Shown in pieces: positions 40,107-50,355 of a DNA stretch of 64,000 nt. The notes under the pieces are model-generated. The model saw only the letters and a program-made list of their open reading frames with translations, searched no databases and had not been told where the DNA came from. The translations under genes were made by a program, and so were the position numbers. Each line of letters starts with the position of its first letter. Position 1 is the first letter of the stretch. This DNA comes from Agapetus fuscipes (lineage: Eukaryota > Arthropoda > Insecta > Trichoptera > Glossosomatidae), in contig OX637339.1 in assembly GCA_951799405.1 (NCBI GenBank), forward strand, positions 496,001 to 560,000, given 5' to 3'.

Positions 40107-40350
40107 ATATCTACAATCTGTAATCTAAGTTGCAAGGATGTATTAACATTGAGAATTCATAAATGCATGCCCACAAACAGACAAGTGAAAGATCGCGCTT
40201 ACGAATGCTGCATAATATGTACTCACAGTTTACAATCCTAACCTCAAATGAACATAAACACTGTGACTTTTGCCGATCTTCCTTGAAACAGGGGTAACAT
40301 TGCAAAAGGGAACCATTTTCGACAGCAGTTAGCCGCATATCAACCTAGAA
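40107..40350 (-). mobile_element. B-module, diverged
   Basis: tacaatctgtaatctaagtt to gccgcatatcaacctag. Confidence 0.75.
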
Positions 40351-40484
40351 ATATAAATACTCTAATGCATATCTTCGGGAACTAATAAGTGTCTACTTGT
40401 GGGAATGCATTTAATATGAATCTTAAATAGAATGTATTGTTACAAATTAGCTAACAGATCTTTGAATCGTGCATAATATAATTA

Positions 40485-40568
40485 TGTCTTGCACGTTTGA
40501 TGGAAATCGAACCCTAGCCCTTTGGCTGTTGACGCAAGCGTTCTACCAACTGAGCTATCGACAGGGCA
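40485..40568 (-). repeat. tRNA-like head of a diverged SINE
   Basis: Antisense: atggaaatcgaaccctagcc, cgttctaccaactgagctat, cgac. It has boxes A and B but no tRNA cloverleaf with a good acceptor stem; T1-related. Confidence 0.5.
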
Positions 40569-40747
40569 ATAACAATGAAATGTAGCTTAGGACCAGAATC
40601 TCATTACACAATGTAGATCTAGAATTGATGTACTCCTATAATATGTGCAGCTATGCGTTGCAGGCAGATGCAAACTACAGTCATATCGTGGTATGACTAG
40701 ACATTTCAGAAAATAATGCTACATGCAGTACTCGCATGTTCCAGTAC

Positions 40748-40945
40748 GCCATCTCTAACTGTAACTGTAACTCTCTGTCGCCATTTCACTGGGGGTGGCC
40801 AGATCGTCTGCAGATTTCCCTCTATTTTTTCCTACCCTTGCATACCTCTTTCAATTCATTCATATTCATCAGCTATTTAATACATTTCGTTCTTTTACAT
40901 TCACTTTGTACATCTCATTCTTTCACAATTTCATCTATCTGAATC
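40748..40945 (-). pseudogene. LINE fragment with (CAGTTA)n end
   Basis: Antisense: tail ctgtaactgtaactctctgt, then the codons for the DRKK-type C-terminus (ttttttcctacccttgcata, tctttcaattcattcatatt). Matches 15092-15430. Confidence 0.7.
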
Positions 40946-40947
40946 AA

Positions 40948-42150
40948 CCGGCCCGTAGTCCAGTGGTAACACTTTGGACTCGTAAATGGAAGGTTGTGGG
41001 CTTGAATCCCGGTGGAGCACACAAAAAACACTATTTATATTTTCAAATTTGCTCTTCGCTGGGTTGAAAAATTCATAAACCTTTACCGGTCACAAAAGGT
41101 CCATCCAACCTTACAGTAACTGGGTCTTGCTTGAGAATTGGCGCTTAGTAGCGACAACCAAGCTCGTAAAAAGCCCGCTCGATGAGAACACAAGAAATGA
41201 GAACCAGCCCTCTCGGGAGCTGGGAAACCTCCACATCACCTTCAAGTGGTTAGTTTGAGGCCGGCCCCCTTACCTGTAAAAATAAATAGGTCCCAAATCT
41301 CCACACAAATCTCACTAAAACCTAGTTGATGACGTCACAACCAGCACAAATTGTACTGGACAATATTAGCATTGAATCTCACTAAAACCAAGTTGATGAC
41401 GTCACAACCAGCACAAATTGTACTGGACAATATTAGCATTGAATCTGTCGATGAGTACATTTATTTGGGTCACAAAATACAGCTCGGGCGAGATAACCAG
41501 ACAGCAGACCTAAATAGAAGAGTCGGACTAAGCTGGGCAGCATTCAAAAATCTTGGTCACATTTTGAAAAATCCGAAAATACCCATCAACTTATAAAAGG
41601 AAAGTATTCAATGCCTGTGTCCTGCCAGTGTTCACTTATGGTATTGAGACAGTCACAATGTCACAAAAAAGTGCCCACAAGCTAAGAGTCACACAGAGAG
41701 CAATGGAGAGAGCCATGTTGGGTGTCAGTTTGCGGGACAGACTCAGAAATGAGGACATAAGAGTCAGGACAAAGGTTTCCGATGTCATCAAGATGGCCGC
41801 AACCCTCAAGTGGCGATGGGCGGGACATGTCGCTCGCGATCCAGATGAAAAGTGGACAAAGCGACTGCTGTGCTGGTGCCCAAGGACGGCAAAGCGTGGA
41901 GTTGGGCGCCCACAGTTGCGTTGGCGTGACGATGTTCAGAGAAGTGCAGGACTTGCCTGGATGCGGATCGCTCAGGATAGAAATGAATGGAAAATGCGAG
42001 AGGAGGCCTGCGTCCAGGAGTGGACGATCAATACAGGCTGAAGAAGAAGAAGAAGAAGAAGAAATCTCCACATGCGACGCCTTTGGGGATAACGCAGGCA
42101 AGAAGTTACAATACATATATAGCTTAGTTGCGTAGTTGCGTTGCACATCG
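40948..42150 (+). mobile_element. T2-T1 composite SINE split by an RTE-like LINE
   Basis: T2 40948-41170, T1 from 41172 to 41305. T1 resumes at 42062 (aaatctccacatgcgacgcc) and ends near agcttagttgcgtagttgcg. Confidence 0.8.
41306..42061 (+). mobile_element. RTE-like LINE insertion with (GAA)n tail
   Basis: A 756-bp insertion in T1, flanked by AAATCTCCACA on both sides (41295-41305, 42062-42072). Encodes NISIESVDEYIYLGHKIQLG, DLNRRVGLSWAAFKNLGHIL, then after one frameshift near 41593 FNACVLPVFTYGIETVTMSQ, MERAMLGVSLRDRLRNEDIR, LKWRWAGHVARDPDEKWTKR, GVGRPQLRWRDDVQRSAGLA, stop, and an aagaagaagaag tail. The first 67 bp of the insertion (41308-41374) are repeated directly at 41375-41441. Confidence 0.85.
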
Positions 42151-42227
42151 ATGAGGTTTTGTTTATTTTGTATGTACACATGCATCTCTCGCTCTTCCCT
42201 TTCTTCTTTTCCGTTTTTTACGGGCTT

Positions 42228-42445
42228 TTTACGAGCTTGGTTGTCGCTATAAAGCGCCAATTTTCAAGCAAGACCCAGTTTTTGTAAGGCTGGATAGACC
42301 ATTGGTGACCGGTCTTTGGTTAAGGTTTATGTATTTTTCAATCCAGCATATAAATGGTATTTTTTTTGTGCCCCCCCCCGGGATTCGGAGCCACAACCTT
42401 CCCATTCAGAGTCCGCATTGTTACCACTGAGCTACGGACCGGTCA
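42228..42445 (-). mobile_element. T2 SINE
   Basis: Antisense: tttttacgagcttggttgtc to gagctacggaccggtc. Contains a C-run at 42371-42380. Confidence 0.8.
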
Positions 42446-42800
42446 AACACCGTTTACTTACACTTTTAAGTCTTTCTTGCCTGGACGTATCTGAATCTGC
42501 CTATTTCTCCTCCCAACACTTGGCGCTTCTGCTATACATATGATTAGGCTATCTAGCTATATCTGATGTTCTTATAAGGAGAGCGCATCGCTTTGTCTAA
42601 CTGAAGCAATACTCCACACAATGCATGGACTGTGTATACTCAGGTACACTGGGCTCTAGTCGACTAGAAACTGTTACATCAGCTGATCGCTATGGATCTG
42701 TAACAAGATTGGGAAACGAGAATTCCCTGGTACTCACATCTTGAAAGTGTTTATACCCACTCATATTGTTGTAAGGAGAGATAAATGAAAATATTTCAGG
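42446..42800. other. Unassigned stretch
   Basis: No feature recognised. Confidence 0.35.
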
Positions 42801-42806
42801 ATTAGT

Positions 42807-43125
42807 CCGGTCGATAGCTCAGGTGGTAGAGTGCTTGCATTCCATGCCGAAAGCTCGGGTTCGAATCCCACCGAGGGTGTCAGAAATGATTTCCCGTTTC
42901 GGTGTTTTTTTCAAACCCCAAAATAAAATACCGGCAAGGTTTACTCAGCCTTCACAAGAAATGAGTACCAGCACTCTCGGGAGCTGGGAAACCTCCACTT
43001 CAACTGAAGTGGTTGGCGTAAGGCCGGCCCCCTTACCTGTAAAAATAAATAGGTTCAACTCGCCACATGCGACCCCTTCGGGGATAACGCGGCAAGAAGT
43101 TACACTATATGTGTAGCTTAGTTGC
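42807..43125 (+). mobile_element. T1 SINE, full length
   Basis: ggtcgatagctcaggtggta, box B ggttcgaatcc, tgtcagaaatgatttcccgt, gggagctgggaaacctcc, aagtggttggcgtaaggc, gataacgcggcaagaagtta, end agcttagttgcg followed by a T-run. Confidence 0.9.
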
Positions 43126-43190
43126 GTTTTTTTTTTTATTAGATATGTGGTCTGCCATCTGGCGACTGCAGCGGTAAACTTTTTATTAAT

Positions 43191-43324
43191 TGATGCTAGA
43201 GTGATGTTTTCCGGGATCTGTTGCCGTGGTCTGTGGGAGCTGGAGCTTCCAGAAAGTTATTCACGGAAGCTCCAGCTCCCACAGACCACGGCAACAGATC
43301 CCAGAAAACATCAATCCAGCATCA
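43191..43324. other. Long near-perfect hairpin
   Basis: Arms 43191-43250 and 43265-43324 (60 bp each) are complementary with only three mismatches; the inner 48 bp (from gatgttttccgggatctg to gagctggagcttcc) have one. Loop of 14 nt. The sequence is GC-richer than its surroundings and matches no other family in the window. No coding frame of note. Confidence 0.85.
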
Positions 43325-43660
43325 TCAGCCGGCCGCGTAAGCCTAAAACTCTTATTTTTTAATTAATTAGCAGAGACACAAACCACAATGATTGGGGTGC
43401 CTGTTCCAAGAAGAGATTTTGAACCAATAGCCTTTGCAAATAAGTCATTTTCATTGTCAACTCAGATATCACACAAATGTGTGACACTGAGGACATCGTC
43501 AGTTAAATAGGAAGAGGAAATGATTCTGCATGTTAGGTTTTCGCTAATTAGTTTCAATCTTGCAATCAAGACCCAGTTCCTGGATTAACCTTTAAAGCCA
43601 GTTTTCGATAAAAGCATAAAGTTAAAATAATTCCAGCGAAATGCGTTTTACACATTTTTT
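43325..43660. other. Unassigned stretch
   Basis: No feature recognised. Confidence 0.35.
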
Positions 43661-43664
43661 TATG

Positions 43665-43740
43665 TGCTCAAGTGAGAATCGAACCCACCATCTTTCTGTT
43701 GCGAATCCGTGGCGTTAGCTTTTAGACTATAATCGGTCTA
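43665..43740 (-). repeat. tRNA-like SINE head
   Basis: Antisense: gagaatcgaacccaccatct, gcgttagcttttagactata, atcggtct. Box B good, cloverleaf poor. T2-related. Confidence 0.5.
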
Positions 43741-44100
43741 TAAATTTTAATAATTAAAAGGAGACATAGAAATTCGAAAAAAGTGTTTTCTCCAAGCAAA
43801 CGTCACATATCTATGTAATAAGTGTCCTTAGCGAACAATAACAAAATTATAATTTGCCTTTTTCCTTAGCAAGCTGGCCGATTGCATGACTTTTATTTGT
43901 CTTTTTGCCATTGTTCTGAGTGAATTGTTTTCATAGGCATGTGAATAAAAAAAATGAAAAGAAAGTAGGATTTAATTGACTGTACGAAATTTAAATTTAA
44001 ACAATGGATTTTTCAAAAAAGGATTACAAAATTAAAACCAGTGATTGTGGTTTCATACAAAATGACATGTCCAAATAAGTGCCTCACAATGGCTACGTGA
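43741..44100. other. Unassigned AT-rich stretch
   Basis: No feature recognised. Confidence 0.35.
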
Positions 44101-44104
44101 CTAT

Positions 44105-44320
44105 GCTGCACATACAGTGTAACTTCTTGACGCATTGTCCCCAAAAACGGAGGGTTTTCAAGCTCCCATGTGAAGGCTGAGTGAACCTAGCTGGTATTTT
44201 ATTTAGGGTTTGAAATAAAGACCGAAACAGGAAATAATTTCTGACACTCTCGGTGGGATTCGAACCGGAACTCTCGGCATGCAATGCAAGCATTTTACAA
44301 CTGAGCTATCGACCGGATAT
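44105..44320 (-). mobile_element. T1 SINE with internal deletion
   Basis: Antisense: ctgcacatacagtgtaactt, gagggttttcaagctcccat, ggtttgaaataaagaccgaa, gagctatcgaccgg. Confidence 0.75.
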
Positions 44321-44349
44321 TGGTTGCCTGTGTTATTATCATAAACTGT

Positions 44350-44588
44350 TCATCATCTTGCAAAGGCAGTGCCTTGTTGTGCCAGCCATCTGTCTCTGTT
44401 GGTTGCCATCCTCTTGTAAAGGCAGTGCCTTTTTGTGCCAGCCATCTGTCTCTGTTGGTCGCCATCCTCTTTTAAAGGCAGTGCCTTGTTGTGCCAGCCA
44501 TCTGCCTCTGTTGGTTTCCATCCTCTTGTAAAGGCAGTGCCTTTTTGTGCCAGCCATCTGTCTCTGTTGGTTGCCATCTTCTTGAGCT
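44350..44588. repeat. 56-bp tandem repeat, about 4.3 units
   Basis: The block aaaggcagtgcc recurs at 44362, 44418, 44474 and 44530, exactly 56 bp apart. Each unit also has gtgccagccatctgtctctg and ttggttgccatcctctt. Units differ by a few substitutions. Confidence 0.9.
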
Positions 44589-44802
44589 GCGAATAGGAGG
44601 AGACATTCATGAGCCATTTCAAATCCTGGAAGCATGAAGTTCTTGGACGACCTCTTTTTGCGTCTTCCCAAAAACACTCCTACGAATATGATGCTAAAAA
44701 AGGTGCTATGTGTGATCAAGTGTCATATTATCTTGCTTGTCCTCTCCAAAATGTGACTTTTAATCTCTCACCTTCCGTCTACTTGGCATATTTTACTACT
44801 AT

Positions 44803-44955
44803 ATAATCTATAATCTAAGTTGCAAGGATATATTTTTATTTAAAGCTCTCACATGTATGCCCTCAAACCAACACGTGTAGTTCGCGCTTACAAATGCTGA
44901 ATGTGTACTTACAAATAAAATCCAAACCTCAAATGAACATAAGCCCCAAAACTTT
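44803..44955 (-). repeat. B-module tail-side half
   Basis: tataatctataatctaagtt to aaacctcaaatgaacataag. Confidence 0.8.
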
Positions 44956-45291
44956 TTACCCCCACTTTACTCGTTGGCATTTTTTTGTTTTTCTTTTGTT
45001 AAAAGAAAAACAGGTTTTCCTTCATTCGTACCACTTTTTATTTTCACGTGAAAAATAACAAAACCGAAAACGTTTTTAATTTCTTTCCTCTCTCCTACTT
45101 CCTGCAACACCATTTTGTTACATTAACAATTTTGATTTCACATTTTTTTGTAAAAAATTACAAATGTTTTAAATCAGATCAACATAATATTTTTGACAAT
45201 TTCTGAAACAATAATTTATCTAGTTTAAGGATTTAAATCAAACACTGTTTTATATTTTCACTTTTACAATTATTTATTCTTTAATTTTACT

Positions 45292-45320
45292 AACGTTTTC
45301 GATCTTAGATCATCGTCAGG
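45292..45320 (-). ncRNA. Hammerhead-ribozyme-like core
   Basis: On the minus strand: CCTGACGA, stem GATC-TAA-GATC, GAAA, ACGTT. Matches CUGANGA / stem II / GAAA. Adjacent (45325-45375) is a palindromic block aaataaaagtcaatg / cattgactttcattt. A complete stem III and cleavage site were not seen. Confidence 0.4.
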
Positions 45321-45375
45321 TATACATTTTTTAAATAAAAGTCAATGTACCATTGACTTTCATTTAAAAAAAATG

Positions 45376-45811
45376 ATTTAAAACTCCATAAAAAAAAACG
45401 ATGTAAAAGCAAACACTGTTTAATTCTACTAATGTCAATGAAATTAAACAATGTTTTTTTTTCATATTTAAATTTTTTATTATTGTTACGTTCTTATTGT
45501 GTAATATTTTAATGAATGTAACGCAACAGCGTTGATAAATAATTCATGTTTCCGGGATTCGGTGAATAATTTAATACGACTGTTAGATAATTTTAGTTAA
45601 TAGAAAGTCACTGCCGCATCTCAGGCGTAAATACACAAACTTTTTAAATAAAATACTGCGTGCAAAACTAAGTATAGGCATTAACGTGTAATTTAAACAA
45701 TTGTCTGTTGAAATCTTTATAATAAAAATTAAGTGACGTTTGTTGGTAACCGCATCACTCAACACGCAACCAAAGATAAACATTTCCATTCCAAAGCGGA
45801 ACTTTTTTTTT
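45376..45811. other. Unassigned AT-rich stretch
   Basis: No feature recognised. Confidence 0.35.
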
Positions 45812-46275
45812 TCAGGTAAGGGGGTCGGCCTTACGACAATCATGACAGTTGAAATGGAGGTTTCCCAACTGCCGAGAGAGCTGCTTCTCATTTCTTGAAA
45901 ATGCTGAGTAAAACTTGCCGGTATTCATTTTGGGTTTGAAATAAAAACCGAAACGGGAAATCATTTCTGACACCCTCAGTGGAGATCTAACCCCTGCTCT
46001 CGGTATGGCATGCAAGCAATCTACCAGCTAAGCCTTCGATCGGATTTTTTACGAGCTTAGTCGTAGCTACAAAGCGCCAATTCTCAATCAAGACTCAGTT
46101 GCTGTAAGGATGAATGTACCTTTGGTGACCGGTCTTTGGTTAAGGTACATGAATTTTTCAAGCCAGCGAAGAACATATTTGAAAATATAAATGGTATTTT
46201 TTGTGCTCCACCGGGATTCAAACCCACAACCTTATATACACAAGTCCGAAGTGTTGCCACTGGACTACGGACCGG
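45812..46275 (-). mobile_element. T2-T1 composite SINE
   Basis: Antisense T1 (tcaggtaagggggtcggcct to cagctaagccttcgatcgg), then antisense T2 (ttttttacgagcttagtcgt to gactacggaccggtc). Confidence 0.8.
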
Positions 46276-46284
46276 TCAAGGCTT

Positions 46285-46518
46285 AAAGTCAAGGATCGTT
46301 TTAAAATTTCTATAAAATGCATGCCTACATACAGGCGCGTGTAAGTTCGCGCTTACAGATGCTGCATGTGTACTTACAAAGTAAAAAACTAACCTTAAAT
46401 GAACATACACCCTGCAACTTTTTCCGACTTTCCCTGAAACGGGGGTGACATTGGTGAAGTGAACTATTTCTTACGGTATGGATGATCAGCCTCATACCAA
46501 CCTATAAGTCAAGGAAGA
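46285..46518 (-). mobile_element. B-module
   Basis: aatttctataaaatgcatgc to ctataagtcaaggaa. Tail missing. Confidence 0.8.
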
Positions 46519-46571
46519 TGTGTGAAGTGTGAAGACTATGCGATGTGACGAAATACCTTCAATGACATCGA

Positions 46572-46790
46572 TGCTCCTTGACTGATAGGTTGGTATGAGG
46601 CTGACCACCCGTTCTGTAAAAATCGGTTCACTTTTGCGAATGCCACCCCGGTTCAGGGAACGGCGGCAGGAGTTGCAAGGTGTATGTTCATGTGAGGTTT
46701 TGTTTATTAGTATGCACACATGCAGAATGTGTAGGCGCGAACCTACATGCATTTCATATCTTTGCAGCTTAGATTATAGATTATAGACTT
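46572..46790 (+). mobile_element. B-module, diverged subgroup
   Basis: tccttgactgataggttggt, gccaccccggttcagggaac, ttagattatagattatag. Faces 46285-46518 with 50 bp between. Lacks about 40 bp before the tail. Confidence 0.8.
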
Positions 46791-47355
46791 GTTTTTTTTA
46801 TACTATTTCGTGACTAGAGCTACCTTGTTCAAGGTCGTACAGACTGATTGATGGAAGACATATTGTGTGAGGTACAACAGATAAATAATCACCTTGCAGA
46901 ATTTCTATACAAATGTATTATAATTAGTATTAATTGAATAATTAATAGTGATGAGTGTGCGGAAATCTGATGGACCATTGAGTCAAAATATTGGTGGAGA
47001 CGAAACCAACTAACGGCATTGTAACTGGTCTGAATTTAATATGATAAAGAAGAAGAAGACGATTCTGGCGTCTAATATCATTTCGTCTAACAATTAAAAA
47101 GTTAAAAGAGGAAGAAGACTTGTCTGACGTCTTATGTCATTTTTTTAGTTGTAAAACTCTCTTATATTCTGGCTGTCCACCTGTCAACATGTGTTTGCGG
47201 CAGTGAACCAAATAAATGTCATATTGAAATACATCGAGTTTGATTTCTGCGAGTTGTAGTCCTCTCCACTTTTGCCCAGGATTCCTCTCTTCCCTACCAT
47301 CCTTACTGATTCCGACATCCGAACAGTGTAGACCATTTTTAGAGCAGTAACATAC
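46791..47355. other. Unassigned stretch
   Basis: No feature recognised. Confidence 0.35.
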
Positions 47356-47715
47356 TGTTACGAACTATGAGTTTGTGTGTACATGTATCTAGGCACGTAG
47401 TTTGCTGGTGTGCGTAACTAAAGTACTGTCAAACAGCTAGTATAATGTTGAAATGGATAGTGGTAGACTGCTCTGGTATGATCCATTATGGGAGTGTTGG
47501 TCCGTGAGTCTAAGCACTCTGGGTGCGTGTGTGTGGAACAATCATCTATAGAAGAATCTGGAGTATACGAGAAACGTCCATATGAGCGGTATAAATATGA
47601 GCCGAAATCGTGTGGAGAGGCAGAGTCGCTTGAAACGTTGTAACGCGAATTCGATATAGGCAGAGAAAGAAAAGTAATCAGTGCATAGTAAACCGATATT
47701 GTGCAAAATAAATCT
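47356..47715 (+). repeat. LTR, 3' end cut
   Basis: Starts TGTTACGAACTATGAG. Has a TATA-like ggtataaatatg near 47590 and AATAAA near 47708. The 3' end is lost at the B-module inserted at about 47718. Same terminal class as 22300-22528. Confidence 0.6.
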
Positions 47716-47724
47716 TGTTAAATC

Positions 47725-48088
47725 TTATCTAATCTAAGTTGCAAAGATATGTTACATCGGGGATTCACATTATATGCATTCTCACAAACAGACACGTACA
47801 AGTTCGCACATACCGCATGTGAACCTACAACATAAAAACCCTAATCTCAAATGGGCATACACCCTGCAACTCTTGCCGTCCTTCCCTGAAACAGGGTTTG
47901 ACATTGGCAAAGTGAACCATCTTTTTACAATAATATGGGTGGTTAGCGTCATTCCAACCTATAAGTCAAGGAACATACACAAAAAATTATATTTTTTAAA
48001 TCAATAAATAATAATATGTATGGACATCAAAAACTAAAACAGAAAACCAATTCTAATTTAGAAAACCCTTGCTGCCAACATTACAGAT
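47725..48088 (-). mobile_element. LINE-B 3' end with B-module
   Basis: Antisense B (atctaatctaagttgcaaag to ctataagtcaaggaac), UTR to 48065, and the last codons of the RT (gctgccaacattacagatca). Confidence 0.85.
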
Positions 48089-48104
48089 CAACAATCAACA
48101 AGTC

Positions 48105-48880
48105 TTCGCAACGCAACTAAGGTACACATATAGTGTAACTGCTTGCCTGCGTTATCTCCGAAGGGGTCGCATGTGGCGCTTCGGGACCTATTTATTTTTA
48201 CAGGTAAGGGGGCCGGCCTCACATCAACCACTTTCAGTTGAAGTGGGAGTTTCCCAGCTCCCGGGGATGCTGGTTCTTATTTCTTGTGAAGGCTGAGTAA
48301 ACCTTTTTAAAATCGAACCCTTGCTCTCGGCATGGAATGCAATCTAATCTAATCTAATCTAAGCTGCAAAGATATATATCATTTAAGATTTATATTAAAT
48401 GCATTCCCACAAGCAGACATGTATAATTTCGCGCTAACACATGCCGCATGTGGACCTACAATATAAAAACCCAATCTCAAATGAACATAAGCTCTGCAAC
48501 TCTTGCCGTCCTTCCCTGAAACAGGGGTGACATTGGCAAAGTGAACCATTTTTTACAGTATGGGTGGTCAGCCGCATACCAACCTATATGTCAAGGAACA
48601 AACATCACAATCATTCTACCAATTGAGCTATCGACCTTTTTACGAGCTTGACCTTCGTCGCTACAAAGCGCCAATTCTCAAGCAAGACCCAGTTGCTGTA
48701 AGGCTGGATGGACCTTTGGTGACCGGTCATTGGTTAAGGTTTTATGAATTTTTCAACCCAGCGAAGAGCAAATTTGAAAATATAAATGGTATATATTTTT
48801 TGTGCTCCGCCGGGAATCGAACCCACAACCTTCCCATTCAGAGTCAGAAGTGTTACCACTGAACTACGGACCGGTCAAGT
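48105..48880 (-). mobile_element. T2-T1 composite SINE with nested B-module
   Basis: Antisense T1 48105-48333 (caactaaggtacacatatag to cggcatggaatgcaa), B-module 48334-48600, T1 head resumes at 48612 (cattctaccaattgagctat), and antisense T2 48638-48880 ends ctacggaccggtc. Confidence 0.85.
48334..48600 (-). mobile_element. B-module nested in T1
   Basis: tctaatctaatctaatctaa to acctatatgtcaaggaac. Inserted in the T1 tRNA-like head. Confidence 0.85.
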
Positions 48881-48914
48881 CTAATGTGTCAAAACAGTTT
48901 CGACTCCACTATGT

Positions 48915-49161
48915 CGCACGTTTAATAATAAAGAGCAATAACTCAAAAAACATGAATGTTGGGAAAACGCGTTTGAAGTTCAGACGGCCAGTACAACTTG
49001 TATGGGATGAAAAAGGCGGCCGATGTTTTATCTCGGTCATATTCGTCCAAATTGAACGGCTGTCGCATTCTACGCATTCTTCTCGCATTGTTCTTGCGTT
49101 TTATAACAAAATCTCAATTTTCCCAATTTTCGAGTTATTTCTCTTTATTATTAAACGTGCA
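48915..49161 (+). mobile_element. MITE-1, 247 bp
   Basis: cgcacgtttaataataaaga to ctttattattaaacgtgca. ATGT on both sides (48911-48914, 49162-49165). Same length as 37956-38202 and 60524-60770. Confidence 0.85.
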
Positions 49162-49439
49162 ATGTGATAACTTAATGAATTGACCAATCAGCGCCTGAAT
49201 GGTCTGAATTGGGTCAAGGTTTGCGCGTGTATCTGATCCAGTAGCGGTTACAGGTACAGTCACCGGTGAGTGTATCATGTCCGCCATTGTTCTATTCAAG
49301 ATGCAACTGATACAGGTAGATGATACTCTCTTAAAACAATCACGAGAGGTTAGGCCATTATCTCTTTAATTGCTTTATTACACCTGCCTTATTTAGACAA
49401 CATTCTATGTATTTGTTTTTGTTTCTTCTTGTACCACTT

Positions 49440-49640
49440 CATTAAAGATTGTCGATCATCATAGCAATTTGACCTTCATTATTGCGGCGCAAAAGATGGG
49501 ATCTTGTGCTTCTGCCAAACCACTGTCTCAGGTTCTTCAACCAAGATGTTCTCATTCGACCTGGAACTTGTCTTCCTTGTATGATGAGATGTAGGAATGA
49601 ATATTTCTTATTCCTCATTATGTGGCCAAAATAACCTATT
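49440..49640 (-). pseudogene. LINE RT C-terminal fragment (GRRSQGR family, diverged)
   Basis: Minus strand: GHIMRNKKYSFLHLIIQGRQ, TSWLKNLRQWFGRSTRSHLL, IAMMIDNL stop. Confidence 0.65.
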
Positions 49641-49834
49641 GTTTCGTGATGTACATCAGGAGTTCAGTTTTGGTATTCATATGGGAAATAACCTCGTCAT
49701 TTGTGACTCAAATATGTACTCCCACATTTCAAAGGCAGTGATTCTATTCTCTTGGCACTGTGTAAGTACCAAGAGAATCCACCCTGCTATGCTATAGAGT
49801 ACAAATCAAAGAAATGTAGCATCTCACCATCTTA

Positions 49835-50355
49835 TTCCCCTTCTTCTTCTTTCTCAGAGTTTCTCAGTCCACTCCTGGGCGTCAGCCTCCTCCAATCCTC
49901 TCCATTCCTATCTATCGACTGCTGTACTGAGCCATCCTCTGCCTGCAGTTCTCTTGATGTCGTCCAGCCACCTCAGTTGGGGTCTCCTCACTCCCCGTTA
50001 GAATATCCTGGGCTGCCACTGAATGATCCTTTTCGGCCACCTGATGTCATGGTCCTGCCTTACAATGTGACCAGACAAGCGCCACTTTAAGCAAACCGCT
50101 CGCTGTATGACATCAGTGACACCAGTGCGTCTACGGATCTCCTGGTTTGGAACCCTGTCTCTGAAGCTGATTCCCAGCATCCTCCTTTCCATAACTCTTT
50201 GGCACGTCCTCAGTCTGTTGGCGCTATACTGAGTGAGCTCTTTTGCTTCCAAGCCATAGGTGGATACTGGAAGCACGCATGACTCAAAGACCCTGCGTTT
50301 CAGGTTAACAGGCATTTTTGTGTCATTGACGATGTAGCCTATATTTCCGTAAGCT
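49835..50355 (-). pseudogene. RTE-like LINE fragment
   Basis: Minus strand: NIGYIVNDTKMPVNLKRRVF, SCVLPVSTYGLEAKELTQYS, RVMERRMLGISFRDRVPNQE, DVIQRAVCLKWRLSGHIVRQ, ending at (GAA)n. Confidence 0.8.

Noticed and set aside
41682..42260. 192-codon minus-strand ORF
   Set aside because: Crosses the RTE-like coding region, the (GAA)n tail and a T1 piece; it cannot be one gene.
42807..42880. tRNA gene in the T1 head (also heads at 5966, 13400, 40485, 43665, 61400, 63922)
   Set aside because: Boxes A and B are good, but acceptor stems do not close, the anticodon arms are irregular and each head continues into the same repeated body. They are SINE heads, not tRNA genes.
44350..44588. CRISPR-like array
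   Set aside because: The 56-bp units are contiguous with no unique spacers; the context is eukaryotic.
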